Source: Phycisphaeraceae bacterium (GTDB lineage Bacteria; Planctomycetota; Phycisphaerae; Phycisphaerales; Phycisphaeraceae). From it: a stretch of 59,686 bases of DNA. Within the stretch, counting starts at the first letter, position 1. Every line of letters begins with the position of its first letter. The DNA lies in the NCBI GenBank assembly GCA_020831765.1, contig JAFIFY010000160.1, forward strand, positions 1-59,686. The letters are read 5' to 3'. Positions 49,701-55,644 of the stretch are shown piece after piece. A program made the position numbers and the translations under genes. The notes below the pieces were generated by a model. That model was not told the DNA's origin and did no database searches. It was given only the letters and a program-made list of their open reading frames with translations.

Positions 49701-52304
49701 CACTTCACTGTTGGCCAGCACATGAATCGACCCATCGGCATTGACCCGTCCATCGATATAAGCCTGTGATTCATTCTCCAGACGGGCGACGGCGACTGAA
49801 GCGGTCAGCGCGACCTTCTTGGGCTCGCCGGTCTCCTGCGCGATATTCATCCGGAACGCATCGGTGGCGGCGGCGGCCCGATAGCTCATCACATCCCGGA
49901 TGTGGGAATTGACCTTGACATCACCCGTCGCGGTGACCTGGGCGTGTTCACCGATCGCGGCGGTGACGTTGTTCTCGTGGCTCATGTAGCCGAACGAGGC
50001 CGAAAGGCCGAACTGCTGGCCCGGCTGAGCCTTGGAGTTGACGCTCGCCGTGTCCGAGGACTGCACGAAGCTGGTGACCTTGTTGATCAGCGTCTCGCGC
50101 GGATCGATGGTCTTGATAAAATAGCCCACCTTGCCGGCGCCCACGCCGGAGGTCGCGGCCAGGGTGCTCAACGTGCTGGTGAGCTGGGCCTTGACATCGA
50201 CATCCACCGCATTGACTTTGCCATCCACGATCGCGGTGACGTTGGAATCAAAGAACGAGAACGCGATACCCGCCGCGGCGGTACCGTCAAGATGGCCGCC
50301 ACCATCGGCATCGACGGCGCTGCGCTTGCCGCCGATCGCTTCGACATTCACATTCCCGCCCGCGGTGACATCGGCCAATTGACCCACCAGCGCGTGGGCG
50401 TTCAACTCCGCGGTGCCATAGGCGATGGCCACATCCACATACTTGCTGGCCCCGGCCGTCAAGGCACTGGCCAGCGAATTGTTCTGCGTCGATACGCCCA
50501 CATCCAGCTTCACATCGCCCTGGGCGCGAAGCGAGACATCGCCCGTGGCGTTGACCGTGGCCTGGCTGATTGTGGCGTTGGCCGTGCTCGTGGCATCGCC
50601 GAATCCGAAGCCGAATACGGTACTGAGCACCTTCATCGTCACATCGGCATTGGATTCCGAGGCGATCGCGATGTTGCCGGAACTGGTCAGATCGGAATTC
50701 GCTCCAATCCAGACATCACTCTGGGCCACCGAGAACGATGCCTCGATGAACAGCGCAAGATTGTTCAGATACTTGAGCACGACATCGACCGGCCCCTCGC
50801 CTGTCCATTCGAAAGTGTCATCGGCTCGGGAATGGATATTGATGTCGCCCGCCCGAATGGTGCTGTTGGCCACGGTGATGAATGTCTGGGCATTGAAGAA
50901 CGAACCGAAAATCGGTAATGGCGCGTTGGCCTTGGCTTCAAGCGTCACGCTTCCGGCCTGGTGTGAACCGGTCGCGTGGGCCAACAGCATCGAGCCGTTG
51001 GTCAGTTGGATTTCCGGGGCGCGGAGGGTGATGTTGCCTGAATCGCCGGTCGAGTCGGCATTGAGGTGGTTGTCGCGAGTGTCAGGTCCGGCGACCTGAC
51101 GCGTCGAGATCATCACATTGTCCAGAACAATCCGCTCGCTGGCCTCGAGGGTGTAGTTTCCGGTGTGAAAGACATCATGGTCCGACCCGGTCCAGATGAA
51201 CTCGGTCGGATCGATCAGAACCGAACCGAACTGCCCGCCGGGTGCCCTGACATCAAAGGGGGAACCTTCCAAGTCCACTCGCCGCAGTCCGCTGAACTCG
51301 ATGGAACCGGCATCCCCGGTCTCACCACCGGTCGTCGCGATGCGCGCTCCGCCCTCGGCGTCAAGATCACGGTGCGCCAGAATCTTCACCACCCCGCCGT
51401 CGGAATCCTGTCCCCGACCCGATGCGGAAACCCGCGTACTGGAGGCCACATGGATATCCTGGCCGGCCTCGATATCCACCCGACCGGCGGCGCGGCCATC
51501 CGCACCGTCGGCTTCCACCCTGCCGGCAAGGCGCAGATCACTCTCAGCCACAATGCGGACAACGCCATCCTGAATCTGGACGCCCGCCGCCGACTCCAGA
51601 CCCTCCACATTGACCAGGTCGCCGAAATCCGCGCGAACCTGAGCGCCGGCCCGAATACGTCCGGGCGCATCGATCTTCACCTCACCGGCGGTGATGACCA
51701 CCTCATCGGCGGCATTGATGGTGCCCCGCACCTGGATCAGGCCGGAGGCGGATATGGGTACATGGCCCGAGAGCGCCTTCTGAACCGCCAAATCGCTGAC
51801 CCGACCTTCGGCGTCAATGACGCTGTCCATGTACATGCGCGTCGGGGTAGCCAGGGTCAGGCTTCCCACATTAACCACACCCTCGGACCCGATCAGAATC
51901 CCGTTCGGGTTGAAAATGTAGACCCGGCCCGCGATCTGGCCATCACGAAGCCCATTGAGTGTGCCGTCGATGTTGGTGCGGTAGTCGTGAACGAGATTGA
52001 TCAGATTCTCGGTGCCGGAGGGAAGGTGCAGATTGACCGTCCGGCCGGCATCCACATCGAATCGACTGAAGCTGTTGAACGCCGTCGCGCCGCGCACCGT
52101 TGATGTGGTGATGTCGGTCACCGACCCCGTGGAACTGACCTGCGTCACCGTCCGGCCATCCGTGCGAATGGACGATGCCGAGGCCGCCGAGGTCGATATG
52201 CCCAGCGGAACCACCGCCAGCATCGCCAGTGAATTGAGCAGATGACACCGGCGCAGCACGTAAATGTACTGTCTGCGCAGGTAAGCGAGCGCTGTCGTCA
52301 ACAT
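37800..52304 (-). CDS. Giant filamentous-haemagglutinin-type adhesin (TpsA)
   Basis: 4834 residues. An extended signal region (YLRRQYIYVLRRCHLLNSL, then a hydrophobic core) ends near residue 44. The TPS secretion domain follows, with the NPNGI motif in VYIFNPNGILIGSEGVVNVG near 150. Residues about 450-2900 contain many ~60-residue units of the form A-G-(V/I)-G-(V/A)-x-G-S-x-x-x-N-x-x-x-x-x-T-x-A, best seen near residues 1250-1650. This pattern resembles LktA-type filamentous adhesins. Residues 3000-4834 are long beta-helix repeats without that pattern. Only three cysteines were seen: one in the signal region and a CX6C pair at 3560/3567. There is no PEP-CTERM, dockerin or membrane anchor at the C-terminus (VEIIEP). 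It probably forms a cell-surface fibre for attachment. Confidence 0.93.
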   Translation of the reverse strand: MLTTALAYLRRQYIYVLRRCHLLNSLAMLAVVPLGISTSAASASSIRTDGRTVTQVSSTGSVTDITTSTVRGATAFNSFSRFDVDAGRTVNLHLPSGTENLINLVHDYRTNIDGTLNGLRDGQIAGRVYIFNPNGILIGSEGVVNVGSLTLATPTRMYMDSVIDAEGRVSDLAVQKALSGHVPISASGLIQVRGTINAADEVVITAGEVKIDAPGRIRAGAQVRADFGDLVNVEGLESAAGVQIQDGVVRIVAESDLRLAGRVEADGADGRAAGRVDIEAGQDIHVASSTRVSASGRGQDSDGGVVKILAHRDLDAEGGARIATTGGETGDAGSIEFSGLRRVDLEGSPFDVRAPGGQFGSVLIDPTEFIWTGSDHDVFHTGNYTLEASERIVLDNVMISTRQVAGPDTRDNHLNADSTGDSGNITLRAPEIQLTNGSMLLAHATGSHQAGSVTLEAKANAPLPIFGSFFNAQTFITVANSTIRAGDINIHSRADDTFEWTGEGPVDVVLKYLNNLALFIEASFSVAQSDVWIGANSDLTSSGNIAIASESNADVTMKVLSTVFGFGFGDATSTANATISQATVNATGDVSLRAQGDVKLDVGVSTQNNSLASALTAGASKYVDVAIAYGTAELNAHALVGQLADVTAGGNVNVEAIGGKRSAVDADGGGHLDGTAAAGIAFSFFDSNVTAIVDGKVNAVDVDVKAQLTSTLSTLAATSGVGAGKVGYFIKTIDPRETLINKVTSFVQSSDTASVNSKAQPGQQFGLSASFGYMSHENNVTAAIGEHAQVTATGDVKVNSHIRDVMSYRAAAATDAFRMNIAQETGEPKKVALTASVAVARLENESQAYIDGRVNADGSIHVLANSEVPIPATEWGRWDSDELEEWTDYVQRIKLLLDSGTYSLITGWTQSFAESEKFTLSGSFNILKVDNRADAWLGANARINPGAGPAAAAQDVTVQATAHQGIINLSGVFGFNPKNLFTGAQAGEAGVGGAYLDLTFEGGARAWVEDGAQLRGDELHVTAHTDHNIIAVGESGTKAGRVAINGVFSWVKGDSDTLAQVSPGADVLGRVLAVDALDDTTVVNVAGGFTTSSNVGIGASVAVSEIERSTRALIANREGQTGAGGSIHLPGNLLVRSRTEGFVGGFSLAAAVPAVGSGNQTSGEKDAGDGNKAGFGLSADITYNSVNNLTEAMIFGNMSITTQGNAPVITQAVGSDTNVTTNPGVHVRATDESQLYALAGAIVIQTGQNSIGLAGAYSHNILEKETRAKVGAATLDIENGGSLFINARNEGQLLSISAGGAGAGKVGVAGSAGYSNIENTTEALLQSATVTLENGQVEVEARDESDIRAIAGAATYGGKAGIGAGFSMNEVENTTRASIDGGSVKGSSSVAVDARNDNYLLSVSAALAGSQTAAISGSLAYNVIENTTEALLLNATVDSDGLVRADARDESEILSVTGGIAVSSGQAAVGVTGAYNNIANTTTARAASGTYSGQDVRIIAREEADILAISVGGAGAAKVGVTGSLAINTIGNTTLAQTLSDTNLDATRDIVVEARDESKIQAITGAAAGAGTVAVGASGSYNFISGTVRADVSGSTLDAGRSIDVHARREAELFVIAAGGGGAGTAGFAGSIAINRIGGEIEALVGGGAELTAQNNIHVHARSDSEIDSISGSLAIGGTVGIGGAVTVNDVDVATLARVSGNNTVLTAHGKTGTMQVDSGRLSGGSGDLADRRITEAMRGVAVTASATDDLFATSANVSGGGKVGVAAIVDVSMLGGSTRAIVNDGAKIVTDLGEAHAQQQVRVGGFHHGRMSHGVGGLAAGGAAGVGGGADVNLVSHDTLAEVKNAQVEARSKLLIDARSTTEVESVVTGAGLAGAAGISGSISVANIEGSTLARADGATLTSQDQLLINAESDIDSTVIVGSLGIGGGVGIGASVGVVMLDHETGAYTLGSSVLNARGLTGINAESSHDLTAYGATISGAGGFSLAGTVLVTVMEGQTYAQIGGLTQVNQNLSFANSGQEVSVTAKDTTEISSKLGGLAVDIFGVAVGATVDVSLVRNGVSAGIAGGAQVRSQGDILVDAQSFRDVESLTIAGGGGLTVGISGAVSVANIGSRPGDDADSQVGTSVMHADQLAGGDSFADNLDTDADGATGVRDRARNRQSQVGLASAYEASPSADGYSARAFIGDGATVHTDGQLQVNAKNQTDVDLTAGAAAIGGAVGLGGGAAIADVSDRTLASIGGNITANHLIVRAQDTQDDWSHIRAYAGGGGIVGLGAAVAVFDKSSTAEAKVEDGADVKITHSALIDADLNHAMRADTVQLSVGLAAVGASFSYSDATGQALATIGRDAELRARNISIGSYSVVTHDMTAIGATGGILAGTGTDAKARDRTQTITSVEQDALLIAQETLSLNSQVNPVAYSKAQGAAVSVGASVGVSIARVDSRPTTRTETGSGVYLEGEIISLNAGLVERGATVNARSDAFAAVGGLLLGVGATEAKTDFRPTTEVVTGTNNHIVAHTDLTLLTETRASGDAKANGKNFGLLAGGGNLAETLIDNVSRARLGSGSTVEAGDTVSILVDSRSNLFSETSSGSGGLGAVIVAKAKTDSRATSTAEVRNGPGTTVEAAHVIVDSGHQTTFNTRSDSFAASVAGYSGGRAENLTNLNTFARIGDQARIVAERIDLKAFTDTLKPLLPGGAFNLKSGSGGALDVAAGRSTTNLRHTTRASVGDSAELIASRPDDDQGEIYISARNNIMARDSVKLDSGGAIAIARTESKIETTRGEAEIIIGQGASLESDGDIRMGVQTIADIKTDASSKTYGAAGAAQGNTLSLARADQLIRIHGGATVLAEESVYLNAGTGAFANNLSADAETQLWNKTAFPIETKPDAHGQVNQQNTIRVDTGAEVLAVRDVNALAGNGTVNVRGYGKGTDLYREVVEDVANFFGDIVGADPVSLDIRAGTTSNSSLSTVQVDGTLNAGIRHHQYIVIPKTGPVTEISDSVTYQNVDGVELTSLIQDRIDELKLLADEYDDYSVAREAFLLEIQVLERKLEELGGVQVFVDFVVVEDITARTGNVRLGGQVVGGTGHLIAPGDARIDVTNHSERFLETLRFFIPDDEGGQILMNGIRVGSNSAINNRNLLGGLLQQAQFQTLLDNDSSPPPQITITNTYDPDTPGNNPNLRAPEVFISDDIINLRGNVTISSIGSVNTGADIIGQTIDIFTFGDLIQSFTWGFDHLGGDPVSQLEGIPGQSVLFANITGQGRVVHNLPTQTGSRIIGNNVFISAERVNINGLIQSGIPDRAVVIDSQLVKDIPQHRADYLADVASGVADPRVFWQLNDPGIDDPGIRVVYNAAEDRLELNGVRVQGGHMEIFGDIFSTGNGTLNVMDGYGKINVQNQTTYDLVINRLDTGTGVAGVIRLTDTSQIGADGRFLVTEITRNQNTVFVRNSMTVDAEGNPTFVVSQKDGRSSVFAPHANRRFNWISGRNTIITETKRWEEILPFGISLNWTVKEPTEVSTSSNFIDRVTGDFLSHSSDTVPYRHEYTRFDTGFYLIDWSEDRECVLKIVVCVDERVKLMRKYERRINEFYHHSLYASNDVAVNFIGHDQGEVTIDSQGRIHIAGLVRNLSGPTTIDAREGIQQGGEFGLVIADQLTLSANQGAIGAAGNPLLIEVGNDGMIDATARHGIHLRDIGGDLPIYRIDSGEGDVSLDVDRNIRQVGDQPVAVRSRNLSLVSRNGAIGAIQQPLTVRIDGPNTILEARAADDIGIEQTSGDLRVHTVESVSGDVLLHAPGGSILDFNPNQVADTRTEQELLDLWTRARLIGDAALEGAQETKDAFEDLRTAEYFQYWNMRGIRAVVNGDGEVTGYTAQDYDPNFVFSIPDATAAELLAVNEWNQDDLDRYRDQRTQAYHDAHAKFGGLGAFDPDFRYTITSTEADTITEGAVWTEEQLRSAVSAALFKDVTRTRTVIEDPNVIGREITLIAGNQVGAVAGDIIIPRGVPASTWTTEQQLALAAAERADVTLTDDEIIINLKDDFNIDASDLVRVTSAGMVLLGSESDLIVNGIEANGALRLKTEGSIVAGPTSLPAHIVAHSSILEASSGAIGDQMNPITLALAPGGTLTARSGDGIHISELFSDMLVDSVYSRGMVHLVSPGSILDANTDALINILSDGLHLSASGTIGAGRSAVDSLNVSVQPGHTVSATAGGGIHLESPNMMFNAGDMSGDGIYLLSSRSGMNVSGSLDSLRDIELSAFGQIAITESSLLRADEMITVLAGGSGSGRLLLRDDATIIGSAYGVLLSAAGDIQLQDRAVVDSVATIRMTPGTAGTGLLSIGGQSRVLSTAGNVELAARTDLVVGGQSEVWAFGNLEMVSGLSGIGHMTISSHPTLTAQTGLILAWSAEGISLAGAPTLSSATETYLRSGTGGSGDLQITGQGSITAGRNLYLAADGSTSGNLLIDGSVELAALNGVVDLLATENIDILGPVTVTSSGSLQVQAGAGGTGSIVMSDPATLDAGSSQVFILAAEHVQLGQVRTMSDDPEAVVVLAEQGRMRGGTASQTNIHAPLGGVQLISGLTTGDTGLLWVHAKHIKSLVVTGSPPGLVPTGNGTLPSMPSVLGTSQYQTIMLSTGGELYAGVINANIINTSNPNPLNLVVADGNGGQSEWVSLNVMSGAPVVFDELSARAGRVVSDTSLLSITDGATGLFTEASNQFHSVRVDSSDRNPKPGFDVHMFTLTGQYSLTIGQERVNSDAFLVRYDPRILINGVFSNDNSVELVVGKSLGSIRGERNGDGLIQFFVPVVGVDELIDDTQEDAAPPVNIGDVLPDPDSVEIIEP

Positions 52305-52437
52305 GGTTCGAACCCCTGTATCGGGCCAACGTCGAGCCCGATTGCCGTCACTTCAAGCCGTACGTGTCCGCGTGCTTTCCAGCTTCCGCCCGTGATGCCG
52401 CTCCACTTCCCGGACCGGGACATTGAATCCAATCAAC

Positions 52438-52466
52438 AAGGCGACTCGAAACCGGCGTTTCGCCTT
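52438..52466 (-). promoter_or_regulatory. Stem-loop in the tpsA mRNA leader
   Basis: In the mRNA sense the segment reads AAGG-CGAAAC-GCCG-GTTTCG-AGTCG-CCTT: a perfect 6-bp inner stem with a 4-nt loop plus a 4-bp outer stem. An alternative pairing of AAGGCGA with TCGCCTT (7 bp) is mutually exclusive with the inner stem, so the element could switch between two folds. A second hairpin, GTGACGGG / CCCTTCAC with one mismatch, lies further upstream near 52528-52549. Confidence 0.45.
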
Positions 52467-52604
52467 GGTCATCCACATCAATGACGTTCATTGGATAAAC
52501 TGCGACCAAGTCGCGACGCCTCGCGCCCGGTGAAGGGTTTCGGCCCGTCACTCGGCGAGTGGCTCTTCGACAAAAGTTTGTCATACGCGTCTTTACTGCC
52601 ACTA

Positions 52605-52632
52605 AGAATAACCTGATTCGCTGAAGTGTCAA
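52605..52632 (-). promoter_or_regulatory. Sigma-70-type promoter of tpsA
   Basis: On the minus strand a full-consensus TTGACA (52632-52627) is followed after 16 bp by TATTCT (52610-52605, four of six). Transcription would start near 52598, leaving a leader of about 295 nt. It is among the strongest promoter matches in the window, in keeping with a single-copy structural protein of this size. Confidence 0.65.
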
Positions 52633-52954
52633 TCAAATAAGGTGAAATCCGACACAGAAGAGTTGACGGGATGCTGAATGACCCGACACCACGGCAGGCC
52701 GGCCCCCCGGCGCATCAACCCCCTGGCTTTCGCATCCGTTCAAACCGGACCCGTCAGGTTGGATTTTGACTGTTTTCAACCGTTTCCGATTGTTTCCCCC
52801 AACGGCGGACCGGCAGAACGGCGAATGATCGCCAAGCCATTGGACCGATGATCTGCCTAGCCGTTCAAAGCAGCCGAAAGGTTCACATGCGGACCCGCCC
52901 CGCAAAGGCCCAATGGCTGATCAGAACCAGCAAAATGGAGCAAGGCAGCTCGAG

Positions 52955-54268
52955 ATGAAAATTGGAATATTCGGAATGGGTTATGTCGGCGTGGTGACCG
53001 GGGCTTGCCTGGTGCGCGATGGTCATTCCGTCGTCGGCGTCGATCCGGTGGCGGAAAAGGTCCACGATCTCAATCGCGGCAATACCCCGATTCAGGAACC
53101 CCATGTCGCCGAGATGTTGGCCAAGGGTCATCAGGACGGCCTTTTGACCGCTTCGACCAACGTCCGGGACGGCCTTGACGGTGCCGACCTGGTTCTGATC
53201 TGCGTGGGGACGCCCAGTCAGGCCGATGGCGGGATCGACCTGGTTCACGTCGAGCGCTGTGCCCGCGAGATCGGCGCAACCCTGAAGACTCTCGACCCCC
53301 GGCCGCTGATCGTGCTGCGCAGCACCGTCCTGCCGGGCACGACACGTCAGATCATCATTCCACTGCTCGAGGAGGCCAGCGGTCTTCGTGTCGGGCGCGA
53401 TCTGGATGTGGTCTTCCACCCAGAATTCCTGCGCGAGGGCAAGGCGGTGGAAGATTTCGATCACCCACCCAAGATCGTCGTCGGTGAAGCCCGACCCGGT
53501 GCCGGCGACCGCCTCATGGCGCTCTATCCATCAGGATACGAAGCGCCGCGCTTCCGAATGACCCCGGAAGAAGCGGAACTGGTTAAGTATTGCGACAACC
53601 TCTTTCACGCGGTCAAGATCACCTTCGCCAATGAAGTGGGTGCCCTGGCACGGTCCGTGGGCGTCGATTCGCGCAAGGTGGCCGATGTGTTCTGCTCGGA
53701 CCGCAAACTGAACATCAGCCCCGCCTATCTTCGCCCCGGATTCGCCTTCGGCGGCTCCTGTCTGCCCAAGGACCTCAGGGCCATCACGCGGTTGGGGGCG
53801 ATCAAGTCCATCAGGATGCCGATGCTCGGTGGAATCATGGAATCCAATGCCGCGCAGATCGATGATCTGGTCGCGCGCATTCTGGCCCGCCGGCCGCGCA
53901 AGGTCGGGATGCTGGGTCTGGCCTTCAAGCCCGGCACCGATGACATGCGGGAAAGCCCCTATGTCAAGGTCGCCAAAATGCTCATCGGCGAGGGCATCGA
54001 ACTCAAGTGCCACGATCCACACATCCAGCCGGGCCGCCTGATCGGGGCCAACAAGCGCCTGGTGAGCCAGGCGCTGGGTCACCTGGAATCGCTGCTGGTC
54101 GCCGGGCTGGATGATCTGGATGATTGCGACCTGATCGTGATCAATCACCCGCGAGTTGATGCGCCGCGTGTGCTACAGTGGCTGGATTCGGGCCGGGCGG
54201 TGCTGGACCTGGTCGGCATCGAGGGCATCCAGACCCGACATCCCGGCTATGAAGGCATCCACTGGTAG
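52955..54268 (+). CDS. UDP-glucose/GDP-mannose 6-dehydrogenase family protein
   Basis: A 437-residue four-electron sugar-nucleotide dehydrogenase. The N-terminal NAD loop is IFGMGYVGVVTG (residues 4-15), then CVGTPSQADG near 88 and FHPEFLREGKAV near 150. The central helix has LVKYCDNLFHAVKITFANE near 210, and the catalytic cysteine is in FGGSCLPKDLRA near 269. LAFKPGTDDMRESP near 325 marks the third domain. The FHPEFLREG and KYCDN features are closer to AlgD-like GDP-mannose dehydrogenases than to Ugd, but the substrate is not proven. ATG 52955 places the loop correctly. It makes an uronic-acid donor for the adjacent glycosyltransferase or for exopolysaccharide. Confidence 0.9.
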   Translation: MKIGIFGMGYVGVVTGACLVRDGHSVVGVDPVAEKVHDLNRGNTPIQEPHVAEMLAKGHQDGLLTASTNVRDGLDGADLVLICVGTPSQADGGIDLVHVERCAREIGATLKTLDPRPLIVLRSTVLPGTTRQIIIPLLEEASGLRVGRDLDVVFHPEFLREGKAVEDFDHPPKIVVGEARPGAGDRLMALYPSGYEAPRFRMTPEEAELVKYCDNLFHAVKITFANEVGALARSVGVDSRKVADVFCSDRKLNISPAYLRPGFAFGGSCLPKDLRAITRLGAIKSIRMPMLGGIMESNAAQIDDLVARILARRPRKVGMLGLAFKPGTDDMRESPYVKVAKMLIGEGIELKCHDPHIQPGRLIGANKRLVSQALGHLESLLVAGLDDLDDCDLIVINHPRVDAPRVLQWLDSGRAVLDLVGIEGIQTRHPGYEGIHW

Positions 54269-54277
54269 TTGAGCACC

Positions 54278-55522
54278 ATGCGCATCCTGTATATCCACCA
54301 GTATTTCATCACGCCGGCCACCGAGGGCGGCACGCGAAGCTATGAGTTCGCCCGCTATCTCACCCGCCAAGGCCATGAAGTGACGATGATCTGCTCGGGC
54401 ATCCGGAACAAGGAGTTTCCGGTCGAGGAGCACGGCCGGATCAAGGAATACCATCGCGACGGAATCCGCATCCTCTCTATCGCCGCGGGCTATCACGATG
54501 CCCGCGCGGCCACGGCCATGAGCGGCTGGCGGCGAATGATCCACTTCCACAGCTTCGCCAGCCTGGCGACGGAGATCGGCAAAATCCAGAAGAAGCCGGA
54601 TGTGATCTTCGCCACGCACACGCCGCTCACCGTCGGGCTCACCGGCCACCGGCTGGCGCGCCATTTTGAGGTTCCCTTCGTCTTTGAGGTGCGCGATCTC
54701 TGGCCCGATGCCCTGGTGAACATCGGCGCTCTGACCAATCCACTGGGCATCTGGTATCTGCGGCGGATGGAGCGGCGCATCTACCGCCGCGCTGACCACA
54801 TCATCGCTCTGTCGCCGGGTATGAAGGAGGGGGTACTCAAGCAGGGCATCCCGGATCAGAAGGTCACCGTGATTCCCAATTCAAGCGACCTGGAGCTATT
54901 CAATCCGCGGATCGATGGTGCGGACCCGCGGCGCCGGCTGGAGCTGGGCGATCGTTTCGCGGCCATTTATTTCGGAGCCATGGGCCTGGCCAACGGGTTG
55001 GATTACGCGGTTGATGCGGCCAAGCTCCTTCACGATCGCGGGCGTTCGGACATCGCCATCGTGCTGCACGGCGAAGGCAAGGACAAGGTGCGGCTGAAGG
55101 AGAGGGCCCACGCGCTGCGCCTCAAGAACGTGGTCTTCAGCGATATCGTGCCGCGCAAGAGCGACATGGCCCGCATCGTGGCGGGCTGTGATGCCTGCCT
55201 GACCATCTACCGGGCGAGCAAGGAGGTGACCTGGTCACCCAACAAACTTTTCGATGCCCTGGCCGCGGGCAAGCCGGCACTGATCAACGTCGGCCAGTGG
55301 CTGGGTGAGATCGTCACCGAAAACGAGTGTGGCTATGCCGTGCATCCGGAGCGCCCCGAAAGCCTGGCCGACGCCCTGATCGATCTGGCCGATCATCCGG
55401 AGAAAGCGCGCGCGATGGGCCAGAACGCCCGGAAAGTCGCCGAAGAACAGTTCGACCGGAAGAAACTCGCCGCGCGGCTCGAACAGGTACTGCTCCAGGC
55501 AACCGGCCCATCGAACCGCTGA
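54278..55522 (+). CDS. GT4-family glycosyltransferase (WbuB-like)
   Basis: A 414-residue GT-B retaining glycosyltransferase. The N-terminal acceptor domain starts RILYIHQYFITP with the glycine-rich EGGTRSYEFARYL. The donor domain has VIPNSSDLELFNP near 200, YFGAMGLANGLDY near 230, and the E-x7-E-type region KEVTWSPNKLFDALAAGKPAL near 310-330. ATG 54278 is preferred over the TTG at 54269. It starts 9 bp after the sugar dehydrogenase stop, so the two are co-transcribed and probably act in one capsule or O-chain pathway. The N-terminus is like WbuB (L-FucNAc transferase) by memory; the donor is not established. Confidence 0.88.
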   Translation: MRILYIHQYFITPATEGGTRSYEFARYLTRQGHEVTMICSGIRNKEFPVEEHGRIKEYHRDGIRILSIAAGYHDARAATAMSGWRRMIHFHSFASLATEIGKIQKKPDVIFATHTPLTVGLTGHRLARHFEVPFVFEVRDLWPDALVNIGALTNPLGIWYLRRMERRIYRRADHIIALSPGMKEGVLKQGIPDQKVTVIPNSSDLELFNPRIDGADPRRRLELGDRFAAIYFGAMGLANGLDYAVDAAKLLHDRGRSDIAIVLHGEGKDKVRLKERAHALRLKNVVFSDIVPRKSDMARIVAGCDACLTIYRASKEVTWSPNKLFDALAAGKPALINVGQWLGEIVTENECGYAVHPERPESLADALIDLADHPEKARAMGQNARKVAEEQFDRKKLAARLEQVLLQATGPSNR

Positions 55523-55644
55523 CCCTTCCGTTCGCGGCCATCGCCTGCATTCCCGAAAATCTCCGGCGGAACGCAACACCGCCCCGACCGGCGCCGCGCC
55601 GTTCGTACGGGTCTGTGGTCACCCGCGCATGTCGCGACGGCCGG

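Larger units (their letters stand above)
52305..52954. other. 650-bp divergent region upstream of tpsA and the sugar dehydrogenase gene
   Basis: The minus half carries the tpsA promoter (52605-52632) and a leader of about 295 nt with several hairpins. The plus half (52633-52954) must hold the promoter of the dehydrogenase gene, but no clear hexamer pair was found; a TTGACT near 52766 has no matching -10. A 94-codon minus-strand reading frame over the leader (52348-52632) begins upstream of the predicted start site and has no ribosome-binding site, so it is not called. Confidence 0.6.

Noticed and set aside
52305..52318. tRNA-like GGTTCGAACC sequence next to the adhesin start
   Set aside because: Resembles a T-arm loop, but there is no matching acceptor, D-arm or anticodon stem around it on either strand.
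52348..52584. Possible leader peptide of up to 78 residues in the adhesin leader
   Set aside because: No ribosome-binding site, Arg-rich start, and the bases are better explained by hairpins; kept only as an alternative to the structured-leader idea.
52300..52600. c-di-GMP riboswitch upstream of tpsA
   Set aside because: The position is right, but the conserved GACGCAAAGCC-like core and tetraloop receptor could not be found, so no known riboswitch class is claimed.
52581..52600. Sigma-54-like TGGCA-N8-CGC sequence near the adhesin promoter
   Set aside because: The GG and GC are correctly spaced but the TT of the -12 element is missing; it lies downstream of a far better sigma-70 promoter.
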